A DNA stretch of 64,000 nucleotides from Methylomonas rhizoryzae (GTDB lineage Bacteria; Pseudomonadota; Gammaproteobacteria; Methylococcales; Methylomonadaceae), in NCBI RefSeq assembly GCF_008632455.1, contig NZ_CP043929.1, positions 2,666,001 to 2,730,000 of the forward strand, given 5' to 3'. Position 1 is the stretch's first letter, and each line of letters begins with the position of its first letter. Position numbers and translations under genes: made by a program. The notes below the pieces were generated by a model. That model had not been told where the DNA came from. It did not search any database and worked only from the letters and a program-made list of their open reading frames with translations. Below, piece by piece: positions 1-7,517 of the stretch.

Positions 1-215
1 CCGTGAATATTGGTGGGAAAGGAAATGGCGATTAGCCGTGAAAATCGGTTGCCGGGCGTAGTCGGCGGTGCGGGTAAAAGCCCGGCCGGCACGGATGCGG
101 CAATGGCCGTCCCTTGCAGCCTACAGTCCGATCTGATTCAATTGCGGCGACGGAATGCTGCCTGGTTAATCGTTTAATTTTTTGTTGGTGCGCAATAGCG
201 CAAAGGGGATCTGTA

Positions 216-611
216 GTGCCAAGTGTGTTAATTGAAGTAAGGAGACAGTACACCCAACAGCAAGAGGTGGCGCTCATGGAAGTTGTTCACATGGCTCTCC
301 GTGACGCTTTCAAAATCGTGCCCGGCGATAAAAACGTTCGGCTCATTGTTCACGAGCCTCACCGGTTTGCCTATCCTCCGGCCAAAGAGAACCCGGACTT
401 TTACACCCACATCAGTATCGACGCATTCGCCGGACGCTCTCTCGATGCGAAGCGCAATCTTTACAAGGCAATAGTCAATAACCTAGAACCACTTGGCATC
501 CCTAAAGATCACGTAAAAATTCTTCTCCGGGAGATCCCAAAGGAGAATTGGGGAATTCGTGGTGGCCAGGCTGGCTGTGATGTTGAACTGGGTTTCAAGG
601 TTGAGGTGTAA
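216..611 (+). CDS. Tautomerase family protein
   Basis: A 131-residue protein of the tautomerase superfamily (4-oxalocrotonate tautomerase-like, longer Tautomerase_2 type). These enzymes use the amino-terminal proline, exposed after removal of the initiator Met, as general base for keto-enol tautomerisation; the substrate here is unknown. The start is set at GTG 216 because the next codon is Pro (MPSVLIEVRR) and AGGGG lies 8 bases upstream; longer readings would bury the catalytic proline. The end carries a family-like GGQAGCDVELGFKVEV stretch. It stands alone, 140 bases before a hypothetical gene. Family assignment is fairly secure, substrate is not. Confidence 0.8.
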   Translation: MPSVLIEVRRQYTQQQEVALMEVVHMALRDAFKIVPGDKNVRLIVHEPHRFAYPPAKENPDFYTHISIDAFAGRSLDAKRNLYKAIVNNLEPLGIPKDHVKILLREIPKENWGIRGGQAGCDVELGFKVEV

Positions 612-751
612 CTCGCGCTCTAACATTGCGATCGAGAGGGGCGCTTTGCTAGCAGGGGTACTCTACAATCAACCCGACCTGCCAAAACCCCGTCGGATTA
701 TTTTTTCGCTAGGTCTGTTAACCATCCGCACATAAAACAGGAAAAAAACCA

Positions 752-1174
752 ATGAGCACAGTACTGTGGGCAAATAGCCTGATCGAAGGCAATGTTGAAT
801 CCGACCAAGCGGACAAATACGCGCTGTTCAAACACTTGGACAAGCTGGACAAGCTGTGCCGGTCGGCCGGCTTACGCCCGTTGTCGGAGATCTGCGATTC
901 AACCGACGCGAAATACAATCTCGACGAAATCGAATTGCCGGCTGGCATGGCATCCACCGATGAGTTGATGGCCCGGGACGGCGTATGGATCGATGCACAG
1001 GCTGCGGTCCAACTTCTGGAGACTTTGCTTGCGGAAATTAAAACCAGGAAGACTCGCTTCGGCTTGTTGTCGGATAGTCACGAGGAAGTGGTAACCGAGC
1101 TTGGCGAAGCTATTGAATTCGCAAGGGCAGCAGCAAGCAAGAACGCGAGGTTTAACTTCGCGATGGTAATATAG
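752..1174 (+). CDS. Hypothetical protein, 140 aa
   Basis: A soluble, acidic protein with no signal peptide or membrane segment and no family I recognise. It looks mainly helical, with a charged helix near residues 20-37 (DKYALFKHLDKLDKLC) and another near 85-100. An AGGAAA ribosome site precedes the ATG at a good distance, and codon use matches the neighbours, so it is likely a real gene. It lies 170 bases upstream of the TIR-PCD gene on the same strand, so a functional link is possible but not shown. Confidence 0.65.
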   Translation: MSTVLWANSLIEGNVESDQADKYALFKHLDKLDKLCRSAGLRPLSEICDSTDAKYNLDEIELPAGMASTDELMARDGVWIDAQAAVQLLETLLAEIKTRKTRFGLLSDSHEEVVTELGEAIEFARAAASKNARFNFAMVI

Positions 1175-1343
1175 CCGTGAACTCTAACCCTTACCTCAAC
1201 GGGTTCCGGTGACTCTTCTAATGCCATTGTGCTTTGGAGTCACAATTCTCTAAGTTATACGAGACCTAGCCCCGCTCGCACTGTTCACCGCTTTTCATGT
1301 CCCCTCCCCATTTTTGTTTAACTTTAGGCCCCTAGCACAGCCA

Positions 1344-2231
1344 ATGGCAAACTTGATATTTATCAATTACAGAAGAGACGACAGTTCGCCAGCCGCGCGC
1401 AGCCTCAGAGAAAACCTTATTCAGGCATTCGGCGACGAGGTGTTCATGGACGTCGACGAAATACGAGTCGGCGACGCTTGGCCGGCGGAGTTGGGCAATG
1501 CGCTGCAATCCGCTAAAGTGCTGCTGGTCGTCATCGGGCCCACTTGGCTCAAGATTGCCGACGCCTACGGGCGTAGGCGCATCGATCAAACCGACGATTG
1601 GGTGCGCACCGAAATCGAAACGTCTTTAGCGCGAGAAATTCCCGTCATTCCCGTGCTGGTGGGCAGGGCAACCATGCCTCCCAGGGAAGCCTTGCCGGAA
1701 TCAATCGCGGATTTAGCCAGCCAGCAATACATCGAGCTACGCGAAGCCCATTGGCACCGAGATCTGATGCCGCTCATCGAGCGGCTTTCCGGACAACCGC
1801 TGTCGTTAAAACGAGTGGGCGAGCCGGTTCCGGTTCCGCAATGGCGCCCCGGCCGACTGCCGGATAGACTGCCGCGTGCACTATCGCCCGCCGAAATTCA
1901 GGAGTGGCTGGCGGCGCATTCTTTCTGGAAAATCGTTACCAGCCCGCTACCCGGCGAATACCCGAAAACGCGGACCGAGCTGACACGGGCATTCAAATTC
2001 GCGACGTTTTATGAAGCGCTGGAGTTTATGCGGTTGGCGGCACCGTTTATCGATCAAACCAATCATCATCCGCGCTGGGAAAACGTGTTCAAAACCGTGA
2101 CGGTCTGGCTCACTACCTGGGATATCGGACATTCCCCTTCCAAACTCGACATCGAGCTGGCCGAGCATCTGGATGAGATTTGGAAGAAAACCGGAGCAAC
2201 GATCCAGCCCAGCGCGAATGCGTCGGTTTAG
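1344..2231 (+). CDS. TIR domain fused to pterin-4a-carbinolamine dehydratase domain
   Basis: A 295-residue two-domain protein. Residues 2-145 form a TIR domain of the TIR_2 kind: it opens with IFINYRRDDS and carries DDWVRTEIETSL, where Glu90 aligns with the catalytic glutamate of NAD-cleaving TIR proteins such as SARM1. A proline-rich linker (about 158-175) leads to residues 175-283, which match pterin-4a-carbinolamine dehydratase (PCD/DCoH). The full signature is present: Asp237-x3-His241-His242-Pro243, Phe249, Trp259 and Asp269. Both active sites therefore look intact. ATG 1344 is chosen because it begins directly at the TIR fold; a TTG at 1314 would add ten unlikely residues. No membrane segment or signal peptide. 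Function is unknown: NADase or signalling linked to pterins, or PCD used as a dimerisation scaffold. Confidence 0.85.
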   Translation: MANLIFINYRRDDSSPAARSLRENLIQAFGDEVFMDVDEIRVGDAWPAELGNALQSAKVLLVVIGPTWLKIADAYGRRRIDQTDDWVRTEIETSLAREIPVIPVLVGRATMPPREALPESIADLASQQYIELREAHWHRDLMPLIERLSGQPLSLKRVGEPVPVPQWRPGRLPDRLPRALSPAEIQEWLAAHSFWKIVTSPLPGEYPKTRTELTRAFKFATFYEALEFMRLAAPFIDQTNHHPRWENVFKTVTVWLTTWDIGHSPSKLDIELAEHLDEIWKKTGATIQPSANASV

Positions 2232-2349
2232 CCGATCCGCCGTCGCGATAAACCCTGATCTGCTGAAATGGGTAACGATAATTCGTTAATTCTGCATTTC
2301 ACCGACAACCGACCGTCGAACGGCAAATAAGCGAAATAAAAAACCGGCG

Positions 2350-2697
2350 TCAGCCCAATTTGAAGCCGACGTAAAATCCGGCCGCACCACCAACACCGCG
2401 ACTGACGAAATGAGAAAGCCTGTCCAGCAGGAAGTTGCCGGATGCCTTGGCCGCCCCCGCAGCGTAATCGGCGGCTTGTTCCAAAGCCAAACCGTTTATG
2501 GTGATTACGCCGTAGTATTCGGCGGCAAACAGGGAGACGACAAGGCCGCCGCCCACGAACAAGGCAAGCTTCAGCATCTTCTTGGCGAAATAGCCGACAG
2601 CCATTCCCAAAACAAACGGTGCTCCCAAATTACCGAGCAAAAAAGTGGAAGAAAAAATGTCGTCCGTTGGCATTTCGGTATGCGTATTTTCGTACAT
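2350..2697 (-). CDS. FUN14 domain-containing membrane protein
   Basis: A 115-residue small membrane protein of the FUN14 family, recognised by the glycine-rich hydrophobic pattern FVLGMAVGYFAKKMLKLALF followed by a second hydrophobic stretch and a glycine-rich end (GVGGAAGFYVGFKLG). The bacterial members have no established function. Two or three membrane segments are expected. No clear ribosome site precedes ATG 2697; an internal ATG at 2673 is a possible alternative. It is convergent with the TIR-PCD gene and divergent from the M15 peptidase gene, so it is probably transcribed alone. Confidence 0.8.
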   Translation of the reverse strand: MYENTHTEMPTDDIFSSTFLLGNLGAPFVLGMAVGYFAKKMLKLALFVGGGLVVSLFAAEYYGVITINGLALEQAADYAAGAAKASGNFLLDRLSHFVSRGVGGAAGFYVGFKLG

Positions 2698-2827
2698 ATT
2701 GGCGAGAGTTAAAAAGGGCGTTATAAATAGGTTTTATCACATCACCTGTTGCTTATGTCCGAATTAAACCGCGGACGGGCGGTTCAACCGCTAGATCCGC
2801 AGTCCTAACCAACACCGGGAGAACGGT

Positions 2828-3436
2828 ATGCGCATCGAAGAAATGATCAAAGCGATACAAAAAGAATTGGGTGTCGACGTCGACGGCAAAGCCGGTACGG
2901 AAACCTGGGGCGCGATATACGAGCGGTTAGTGGACAAGCAGATAGACGGACAAAAACCCTCGGCCGCGATAGCACCGGTAGACAGCCGTAGCGAAAAGAC
3001 CATAGCCGGCCTGCTGCCGGAGGTGCGGCCCATCGCTCGCGCCTTGGTCCAGAAGGCGGCAGCCTCCGGAATTACCATCAAGATCATCAGCGGCCTGCGC
3101 ACTTACGCAGAGCAGGACGGCCTTTACGCTCAGGGCCGGACCGCACCCGGCAACATCGTTACCAACGCGCGCGGCGGATTTTCCAACCACAATTTCGGCA
3201 TCGCCTTCGATATCGGCGTGTTCGAAGGCAATAAATATTTACCGGACTCGCCAAAGTACAAAGCCGTGGGCGTCTTGGGCGTGGAACTGGGACTTGAATG
3301 GGGCGGAAACTGGAAAACCATCGTCGACCAACCTCACTATCAATTACGCCCGGCATGGGCCGGCACGCTAACCGAAAAGCAAATGCTGAGCGAGTTGCGT
3401 ACCCGGCATAATAACGGCACCCCGATCTATGCATGA
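2828..3436 (+). CDS. M15 family peptidase (L-alanyl-D-glutamate endopeptidase type)
   Basis: A 202-residue peptidoglycan peptidase of the VanY/CwlK/endolysin M15 group. The first 35 residues resemble a short peptidoglycan-binding helix bundle (GVDVDGKAGTETWGAI). The catalytic part shows SGLRTYAEQD (Arg91), SNHNFGIAFD with zinc ligands His121 and Asp128, and DQPHYQ with Asp167 and zinc ligand His170, so it should be active. There is no signal peptide, as in phage endolysins, yet no holin or phage genes are nearby; it may be a domesticated lysin. GGGAG precedes the ATG. Confidence 0.85.
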   Translation: MRIEEMIKAIQKELGVDVDGKAGTETWGAIYERLVDKQIDGQKPSAAIAPVDSRSEKTIAGLLPEVRPIARALVQKAAASGITIKIISGLRTYAEQDGLYAQGRTAPGNIVTNARGGFSNHNFGIAFDIGVFEGNKYLPDSPKYKAVGVLGVELGLEWGGNWKTIVDQPHYQLRPAWAGTLTEKQMLSELRTRHNNGTPIYA

Positions 3437-3543
3437 CGAAACCGCAACGGCGACTAGACACCACCTAACCGCCGTTAGCCCCATATCTATGCCGGCATTG
3501 TTGCCTATCGAATTTCAACATAATTATCGCGCGCCCCTCACTT

Positions 3544-3909
3544 ATGAAATTAACAACTCTTCTCCTCGGCAGCCTAACGGCCTTGCCGGCCTTCTGTTCG
3601 GCGAATGGCGCGGTTCTGGTCACGGAGCAGTTCGTGATCGTCATTGCCGAACATTGCCCTGAAGGCGAGGTCAGCTGCACCGACGTCGGCTACACAGGCG
3701 TCAACCGCAAGACGGGCGAAGCGATTGCTCTTAAAGGCGAGGCTTGGGTTCGCATGTGCGCCGACGGCATAACCCCTTGCGGACATTTAGGCTGGCAGTT
3801 CAAAAATGGCGATTTCATCTATAAAGTCCGAGAAACGCCGCCGGCACTCACAGTCGAACGCGGCGGCAAGAATTTGCTCAAACAAAACGCGGTCTGGACG
3901 GATTACTAA
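3544..3909 (+). CDS. Hypothetical periplasmic protein
   Basis: A 121-residue protein with an apparent signal peptide (MKLTTLLLGSLTALPAFCSANG, cleavage near residue 20) and four cysteines in the mature part (two in CPEGEVSC, two in CADGITPC) that could form disulfides. I do not recognise the family. It sits between the M15 peptidase and the repair fusion gene on the same strand. No strong ribosome site is seen before the ATG. It may be a small secreted protein that senses or binds something in the envelope, but nothing shows this. Confidence 0.6.
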   Translation: MKLTTLLLGSLTALPAFCSANGAVLVTEQFVIVIAEHCPEGEVSCTDVGYTGVNRKTGEAIALKGEAWVRMCADGITPCGHLGWQFKNGDFIYKVRETPPALTVERGGKNLLKQNAVWTDY

Positions 3910-3998
3910 GGCTATGCGCAAGCGCCGGCCTTGGCTGTGTAGCGTTCGATACGCCGATCGTTTACGTGCCCGCTCACTTCGTCTTAGAGGTTAACGTT

Positions 3999-5198
3999 GT
4001 GAATATCATCCGCTATACCCTGTTCGATACGGCTTTCGGCTCCTGCGCCGTGGTCTGGAAAACGGTGCAAGCCGACTCCGTCGCGGTTGTCGGTTTTCAA
4101 TTGCCGGAAGCAAGCCCGCAGCAGACGCTAACGCACATGCTCGGCAAATGGCCCGCAGTCGAGGCTAACCGTTTACCGACAGCAATTAAAAACCTAGTCA
4201 AACAGGTGAAATTGCATTTGAGCGGTCAACCGCAAACATTCGCCGACATCGTGCTGGAAGTGGCCGGAGCCAGCCCCTTTACCCAACGGATATACGCTGC
4301 CGCCCGCGCCATTCCTGCAGGCCGCACCCTGACCTACGGGCAGCTGGCCGAGGCTGCCGGCAAACCCGGCGCGGCGCGGGCGGTCGGGTCCGCCATGAGC
4401 AAAAATCCGATCCCGCTGTTGATTCCCTGCCACCGGGTGATAGGAAGCGGCAACAAACTATGCGGATTTTCCGCCCACGGCGGACTGGATACCAAGGCGA
4501 AAATGCTGGCGTTGGAAGGCGTAAGCTTGGTGCGCCGCCAGCCGATAACCACGCCGAACGCCCTCAAGCGTGCCGCTCGCCAACTGGCGAAACAAGATCC
4601 GCGCCTGGCCGAGCTGTTATCGCGTCCTCTCCAATTCAACGTACTGACGCAAGAATCGCCATACCTGACGTTGTTGACTGCCGTCGTGCACCAACAACTA
4701 ACCCCCAGGGCCGCTAAAAGTATCTTAGACCGCATCGCCGCGCTGTATCCCGAGCATGTTTTGCCGGCCCCAGCCCGTTTGCTTGACACCCCGGATAGCC
4801 AATTAAGCGCGGCCGGGCTCTCCCTCTCCAAAACCCGAGCCTTGAAAGACATTGCCGCCAAAGCCCTGGACGGCGTCATACCGTCGCTTGACGAAATCGC
4901 CTTACTCGGCGACGAAGCGATTATTCGCCGCCTGACCGCGATCCACGGCGTAGGCCGCTGGACCGTGGAAATGCTGTTGATTTTTCATTTGGGCCGCCCG
5001 GATGTGCTGCCGGTAGACGATTACGCATTGCGTAAAAGTATGGCGGCCGCTTTGGCATTGCCGCAAATTCCCACGCCCAAACAAGCCGCGGAACTTGGCG
5101 AAGCATGGCGGCCGTATCGGACAATAGCATCGCTGTATCTTTGGCAAGCCAACAACAGCCCCTACTCTTCCGCCAACCAGGGAAATAATGCACTTTGA
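3999..5198 (+). CDS. Ogt-AlkA fusion: O6-alkylguanine-DNA methyltransferase plus 3-methyladenine glycosylase
   Basis: A 399-residue fusion of two direct and base-excision repair activities for alkylated DNA. Residues 1 to about 180 are an Ogt/MGMT domain with the methyl-acceptor PCHRV motif (Cys144). Residues about 190-390 are an AlkA-like HhH-GPD glycosylase: TAIHGVGRWTVEM is the helix-hairpin-helix and LPVDDYALRKS carries the catalytic aspartate. Ogt would remove O6-methyl groups, and AlkA would excise 3-methyladenine. GTG 3999 is chosen because AGAGG lies eight bases before it; GTG 3966 lacks this. In most bacteria these are separate genes or Ada-type fusions. Known alkylation damage makes the pairing sensible. 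Confidence 0.9.
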   Translation: MNIIRYTLFDTAFGSCAVVWKTVQADSVAVVGFQLPEASPQQTLTHMLGKWPAVEANRLPTAIKNLVKQVKLHLSGQPQTFADIVLEVAGASPFTQRIYAAARAIPAGRTLTYGQLAEAAGKPGAARAVGSAMSKNPIPLLIPCHRVIGSGNKLCGFSAHGGLDTKAKMLALEGVSLVRRQPITTPNALKRAARQLAKQDPRLAELLSRPLQFNVLTQESPYLTLLTAVVHQQLTPRAAKSILDRIAALYPEHVLPAPARLLDTPDSQLSAAGLSLSKTRALKDIAAKALDGVIPSLDEIALLGDEAIIRRLTAIHGVGRWTVEMLLIFHLGRPDVLPVDDYALRKSMAAALALPQIPTPKQAAELGEAWRPYRTIASLYLWQANNSPYSSANQGNNAL

Positions 5199-5663
5199 AC
5201 GTTCAGCCTAACTTGTAATAAAGCCATGTAACCTATTAATTTTATAATTATTTTTAAGTTTTTGACGGCTCAGCTTTATAACGTTTGGACAGGTACATTA
5301 TTCTTTTTGGCCGTTCCGGCCCGCTTTACCGAGTATTGCAAGCCCCCTCTTTAAAGCGCTGCTTTTAATTTGCCAACGCGCTACCGACACTTAAGATTTA
5401 GTGAGGGTTTTCTCATAATTAACCGATTTCGTTAAAGTAGAAGTTAATAATCCTAATTAGCCGCCGCTAAATTGTAAGCTATACTTCGGCTGCCTGCCTC
5501 GGAAGAGCTAGACCTGAATGACACTGCTGATGGTTGAGCACCGGACGTTTCCGGTCGCTTAACGTTTCCCGGCAGTGTGGTGCTTGTTAAGTTTTTCCTT
5601 TTTAAAACGAGACAGTTGGCGTTAACTACAACAATTAATACACGCGTTTATTCGGAGTTTAGG
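5199..5663. other. Intergenic region and chemoreceptor leader
   Basis: No gene is supported here. The left part is AT-rich (runs of t and a near 5235-5270) and could hold promoters for the chemoreceptor gene. Near its right end is an inverted repeat, annotated separately. Confidence 0.5.
5521..5578 (+). repeat. Nested inverted repeat in chemoreceptor leader
   Basis: ACACTGC (5521-5527) pairs perfectly with GCAGTGT (5572-5578), and ACCGG (5540-5544) pairs with CCGGT (5551-5555) inside it. As RNA this gives an outer stem with an inner hairpin, about 86 bases before the proposed start of the chemoreceptor gene. It is not followed by a T run, so it is not a typical terminator. A role in translation or regulator binding is inference only. 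Confidence 0.35.
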
Positions 5664-7415
5664 ATGATTATGATGAATTGGCACTCGGTTGGGGTTAAAG
5701 TCGTTGCCATAACCATGTCAGTGCTCACTGTGGTCGGAATCGGGGTTCTAATCATCTTTTCCAACGCCCAAAAGCAAAATCTGATCGACAGAAAAATCGA
5801 GTCCTCTCGCCAATTGCTATTAGTATCCGAATCGGTTCGCGACAACGCCATTCAAAAATGGGCTATCGGACTGTACACCCCCGAATTGCTTATGCAGCAA
5901 ATTCAAGGCAAAAGCAATGCGGAAACCAAGCAATTAATCATGGCGACCATCCCGACGGCAAACGCTTGGGATGCGATCGAAAACAAAGCTAAAGAGGGCG
6001 GCTACCGCTTTAAAGCGCCGGCCATGAATCCGCGAAATCCTCGCAACATGCCCGACGACATAGAAAAACGCGCCATAAGTTATTTCAGCAACAACCCGTC
6101 CGCTAGCGAATTCACCTTTGTTGACGAAGAGAAACAAGAAATTCGCTATTTGCGCCCGGTCAAACTGGTTAAGCAATGCGAGGTCTGCCACGGCGATCCT
6201 AAAGAATCGGCAACCCTGTGGAACAACGACCAAGGGAAAGATCTATTGGGATATTCGATGGAAAACTACAAAGCCGGAGACCTTCATGGCGCTTTTGAAA
6301 TCATCACGCCATTCGACGTCGCGTTAGCCGGGTATAAAAAGGAAATGGCTTACGCTATCGGTTTTTTATTCTTGGGCTTGTTCGTCATAGGCGGTACCGG
6401 CTATTTCGTAATGAGCAAAATTATCATCAGCCCGTTGACCGATCTCGCGCTGAATCTGCAACAAATCTGCAGCGGCGAAGGCAATTTACGTGCCCGATTA
6501 AAATCCAACGGCAAATCGGAATTCGCCTGGGTAGCCTCCAGCTTTAATTCTTTTGTTAAAAAAATCGCCAAGACCGTTGACGAAATCAGTATCACCAGCG
6601 AAAAACTGGCCAATGCTTCGCATAAACTGGCCACCATCACTCAAACGACGCAAAAAGGTGTGGAGCGGCAATTGCAGGAGACCAATTTGGTCGCCAACGC
6701 GATGAAGCAAATGACCTCTACCGTGCAAGAAGTGGCGAGAAATGCCGTCAGGGCATCCGAGGCAGCGGAGGTTGCCGACAAAGAAGCCTCTACCGGCAAA
6801 AACATCGTCACGGAAGCTGTTAATGGAATCAACAGCTTAGCCTCTGAGGTCGAAAACGCGGCCAATGTGATCCATGAACTGGAAAACGACAGTAATAGCA
6901 TAGGAGAGGTATTAAGTGTTATTCAAGGCATCGCCGAACAAACCAATCTACTCGCCTTAAACGCCGCTATCGAGGCCGCTAGAGCCGGCGAGCAAGGCCG
7001 CGGTTTCGCAGTAGTCGCAGATGAAGTCCGTACGCTTGCCAGCCGCACGCAAAATTCGACCTTGGAAATCCAGCAAACCATAGAGCGTTTGCAAGGCCGC
7101 GCAAAACAAGCGGTATCGGTTATGGACAACGGCCGTAAACGCGCCGCCTCCAGTGTGGATCAAGCGGCATCGGCCGGCGAATCCATCGCCTCCATTAGCC
7201 GGAGGATAGACACAATCAACGACATGAATACTCAAATCGCCAGCGCGGCCGAGGAACAAACCGCGGTAGCCGAAGAAATCAACCGCAATATCGGCAACAT
7301 TAGCCATGTCTCGGAAGAAACGTCGTTAGGCGCCAAAAACACTGCCGATGCTTGCCACGAGCTTTTGGAATTAGCCAATCAATTGAGTATGGCGGTTGGA
7401 AGTTTCCGAACTTAG
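5664..7415 (+). CDS. Methyl-accepting chemotaxis protein with haem-type sensor domain
   Basis: A 583-residue chemoreceptor. Membrane segments lie at about 10-32 and 228-250, enclosing a periplasmic sensor of the Tll0287/DUF3365 kind that contains CEVCH (172-176), a c-type haem attachment motif. A HAMP linker follows, then the cytoplasmic coiled-coil signalling domain with the conserved hairpin tip (GIAEQTNLLALNAAIEAA). It should report to CheA/CheW; no che genes are in this window. The family binds haem and can sense redox or gas ligands, which is inferred here. ATG 5664 is preferred because GGAG lies six bases upstream; ATG 5670 is also possible. Confidence 0.9.
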   Translation: MIMMNWHSVGVKVVAITMSVLTVVGIGVLIIFSNAQKQNLIDRKIESSRQLLLVSESVRDNAIQKWAIGLYTPELLMQQIQGKSNAETKQLIMATIPTANAWDAIENKAKEGGYRFKAPAMNPRNPRNMPDDIEKRAISYFSNNPSASEFTFVDEEKQEIRYLRPVKLVKQCEVCHGDPKESATLWNNDQGKDLLGYSMENYKAGDLHGAFEIITPFDVALAGYKKEMAYAIGFLFLGLFVIGGTGYFVMSKIIISPLTDLALNLQQICSGEGNLRARLKSNGKSEFAWVASSFNSFVKKIAKTVDEISITSEKLANASHKLATITQTTQKGVERQLQETNLVANAMKQMTSTVQEVARNAVRASEAAEVADKEASTGKNIVTEAVNGINSLASEVENAANVIHELENDSNSIGEVLSVIQGIAEQTNLLALNAAIEAARAGEQGRGFAVVADEVRTLASRTQNSTLEIQQTIERLQGRAKQAVSVMDNGRKRAASSVDQAASAGESIASISRRIDTINDMNTQIASAAEEQTAVAEEINRNIGNISHVSEETSLGAKNTADACHELLELANQLSMAVGSFRT

Positions 7416-7451
7416 CCCCTTCAGAACTCAGCCATAGCCTATATTCGGTTT

Positions 7452-7471
7452 GCCCACCCGCTTGGGTGGGC
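7452..7471 (+). repeat. GC-rich perfect hairpin after chemoreceptor gene
   Basis: GCCCACCC and GGGTGGGC form an 8-bp perfect stem with a GCTT loop, 37 bases after the chemoreceptor stop. No T run follows on either strand, so it is at best an atypical terminator or an mRNA 3' end stabiliser. Confidence 0.5.
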
Positions 7472-7477
7472 TGTACC

Positions 7478-7516
7478 ATTTAAGTCGCTACGATTTCGAC
7501 TTCAAACGACTTAAAT
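7478..7516 (+). promoter_or_regulatory. 10-bp inverted repeat abutting the start codon of the B12 radical SAM gene
   Basis: ATTTAAGTCG (7478-7487) is perfectly inverted at CGACTTAAAT (7507-7516), and the ATG begins at 7518. The right arm occupies the place where a ribosome site should be, and no Shine-Dalgarno sequence is visible. It could be an operator or an mRNA hairpin that controls initiation. Confidence 0.45.
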
Positions 7517-7517
7517 A

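Noticed and set aside
1..215. Coding sequence at the left edge of the window
   Set aside because: Only short frames; no recognisable gene end or start in the first 215 bases.
5521..5640. Possible c-di-GMP riboswitch before the chemoreceptor gene
   Set aside because: The conserved GEMM core and tetraloop receptor could not be found.
7452..7471. Factor-independent terminator after the chemoreceptor gene
   Set aside because: The hairpin is good, but no T run follows on either strand; kept as a repeat only.
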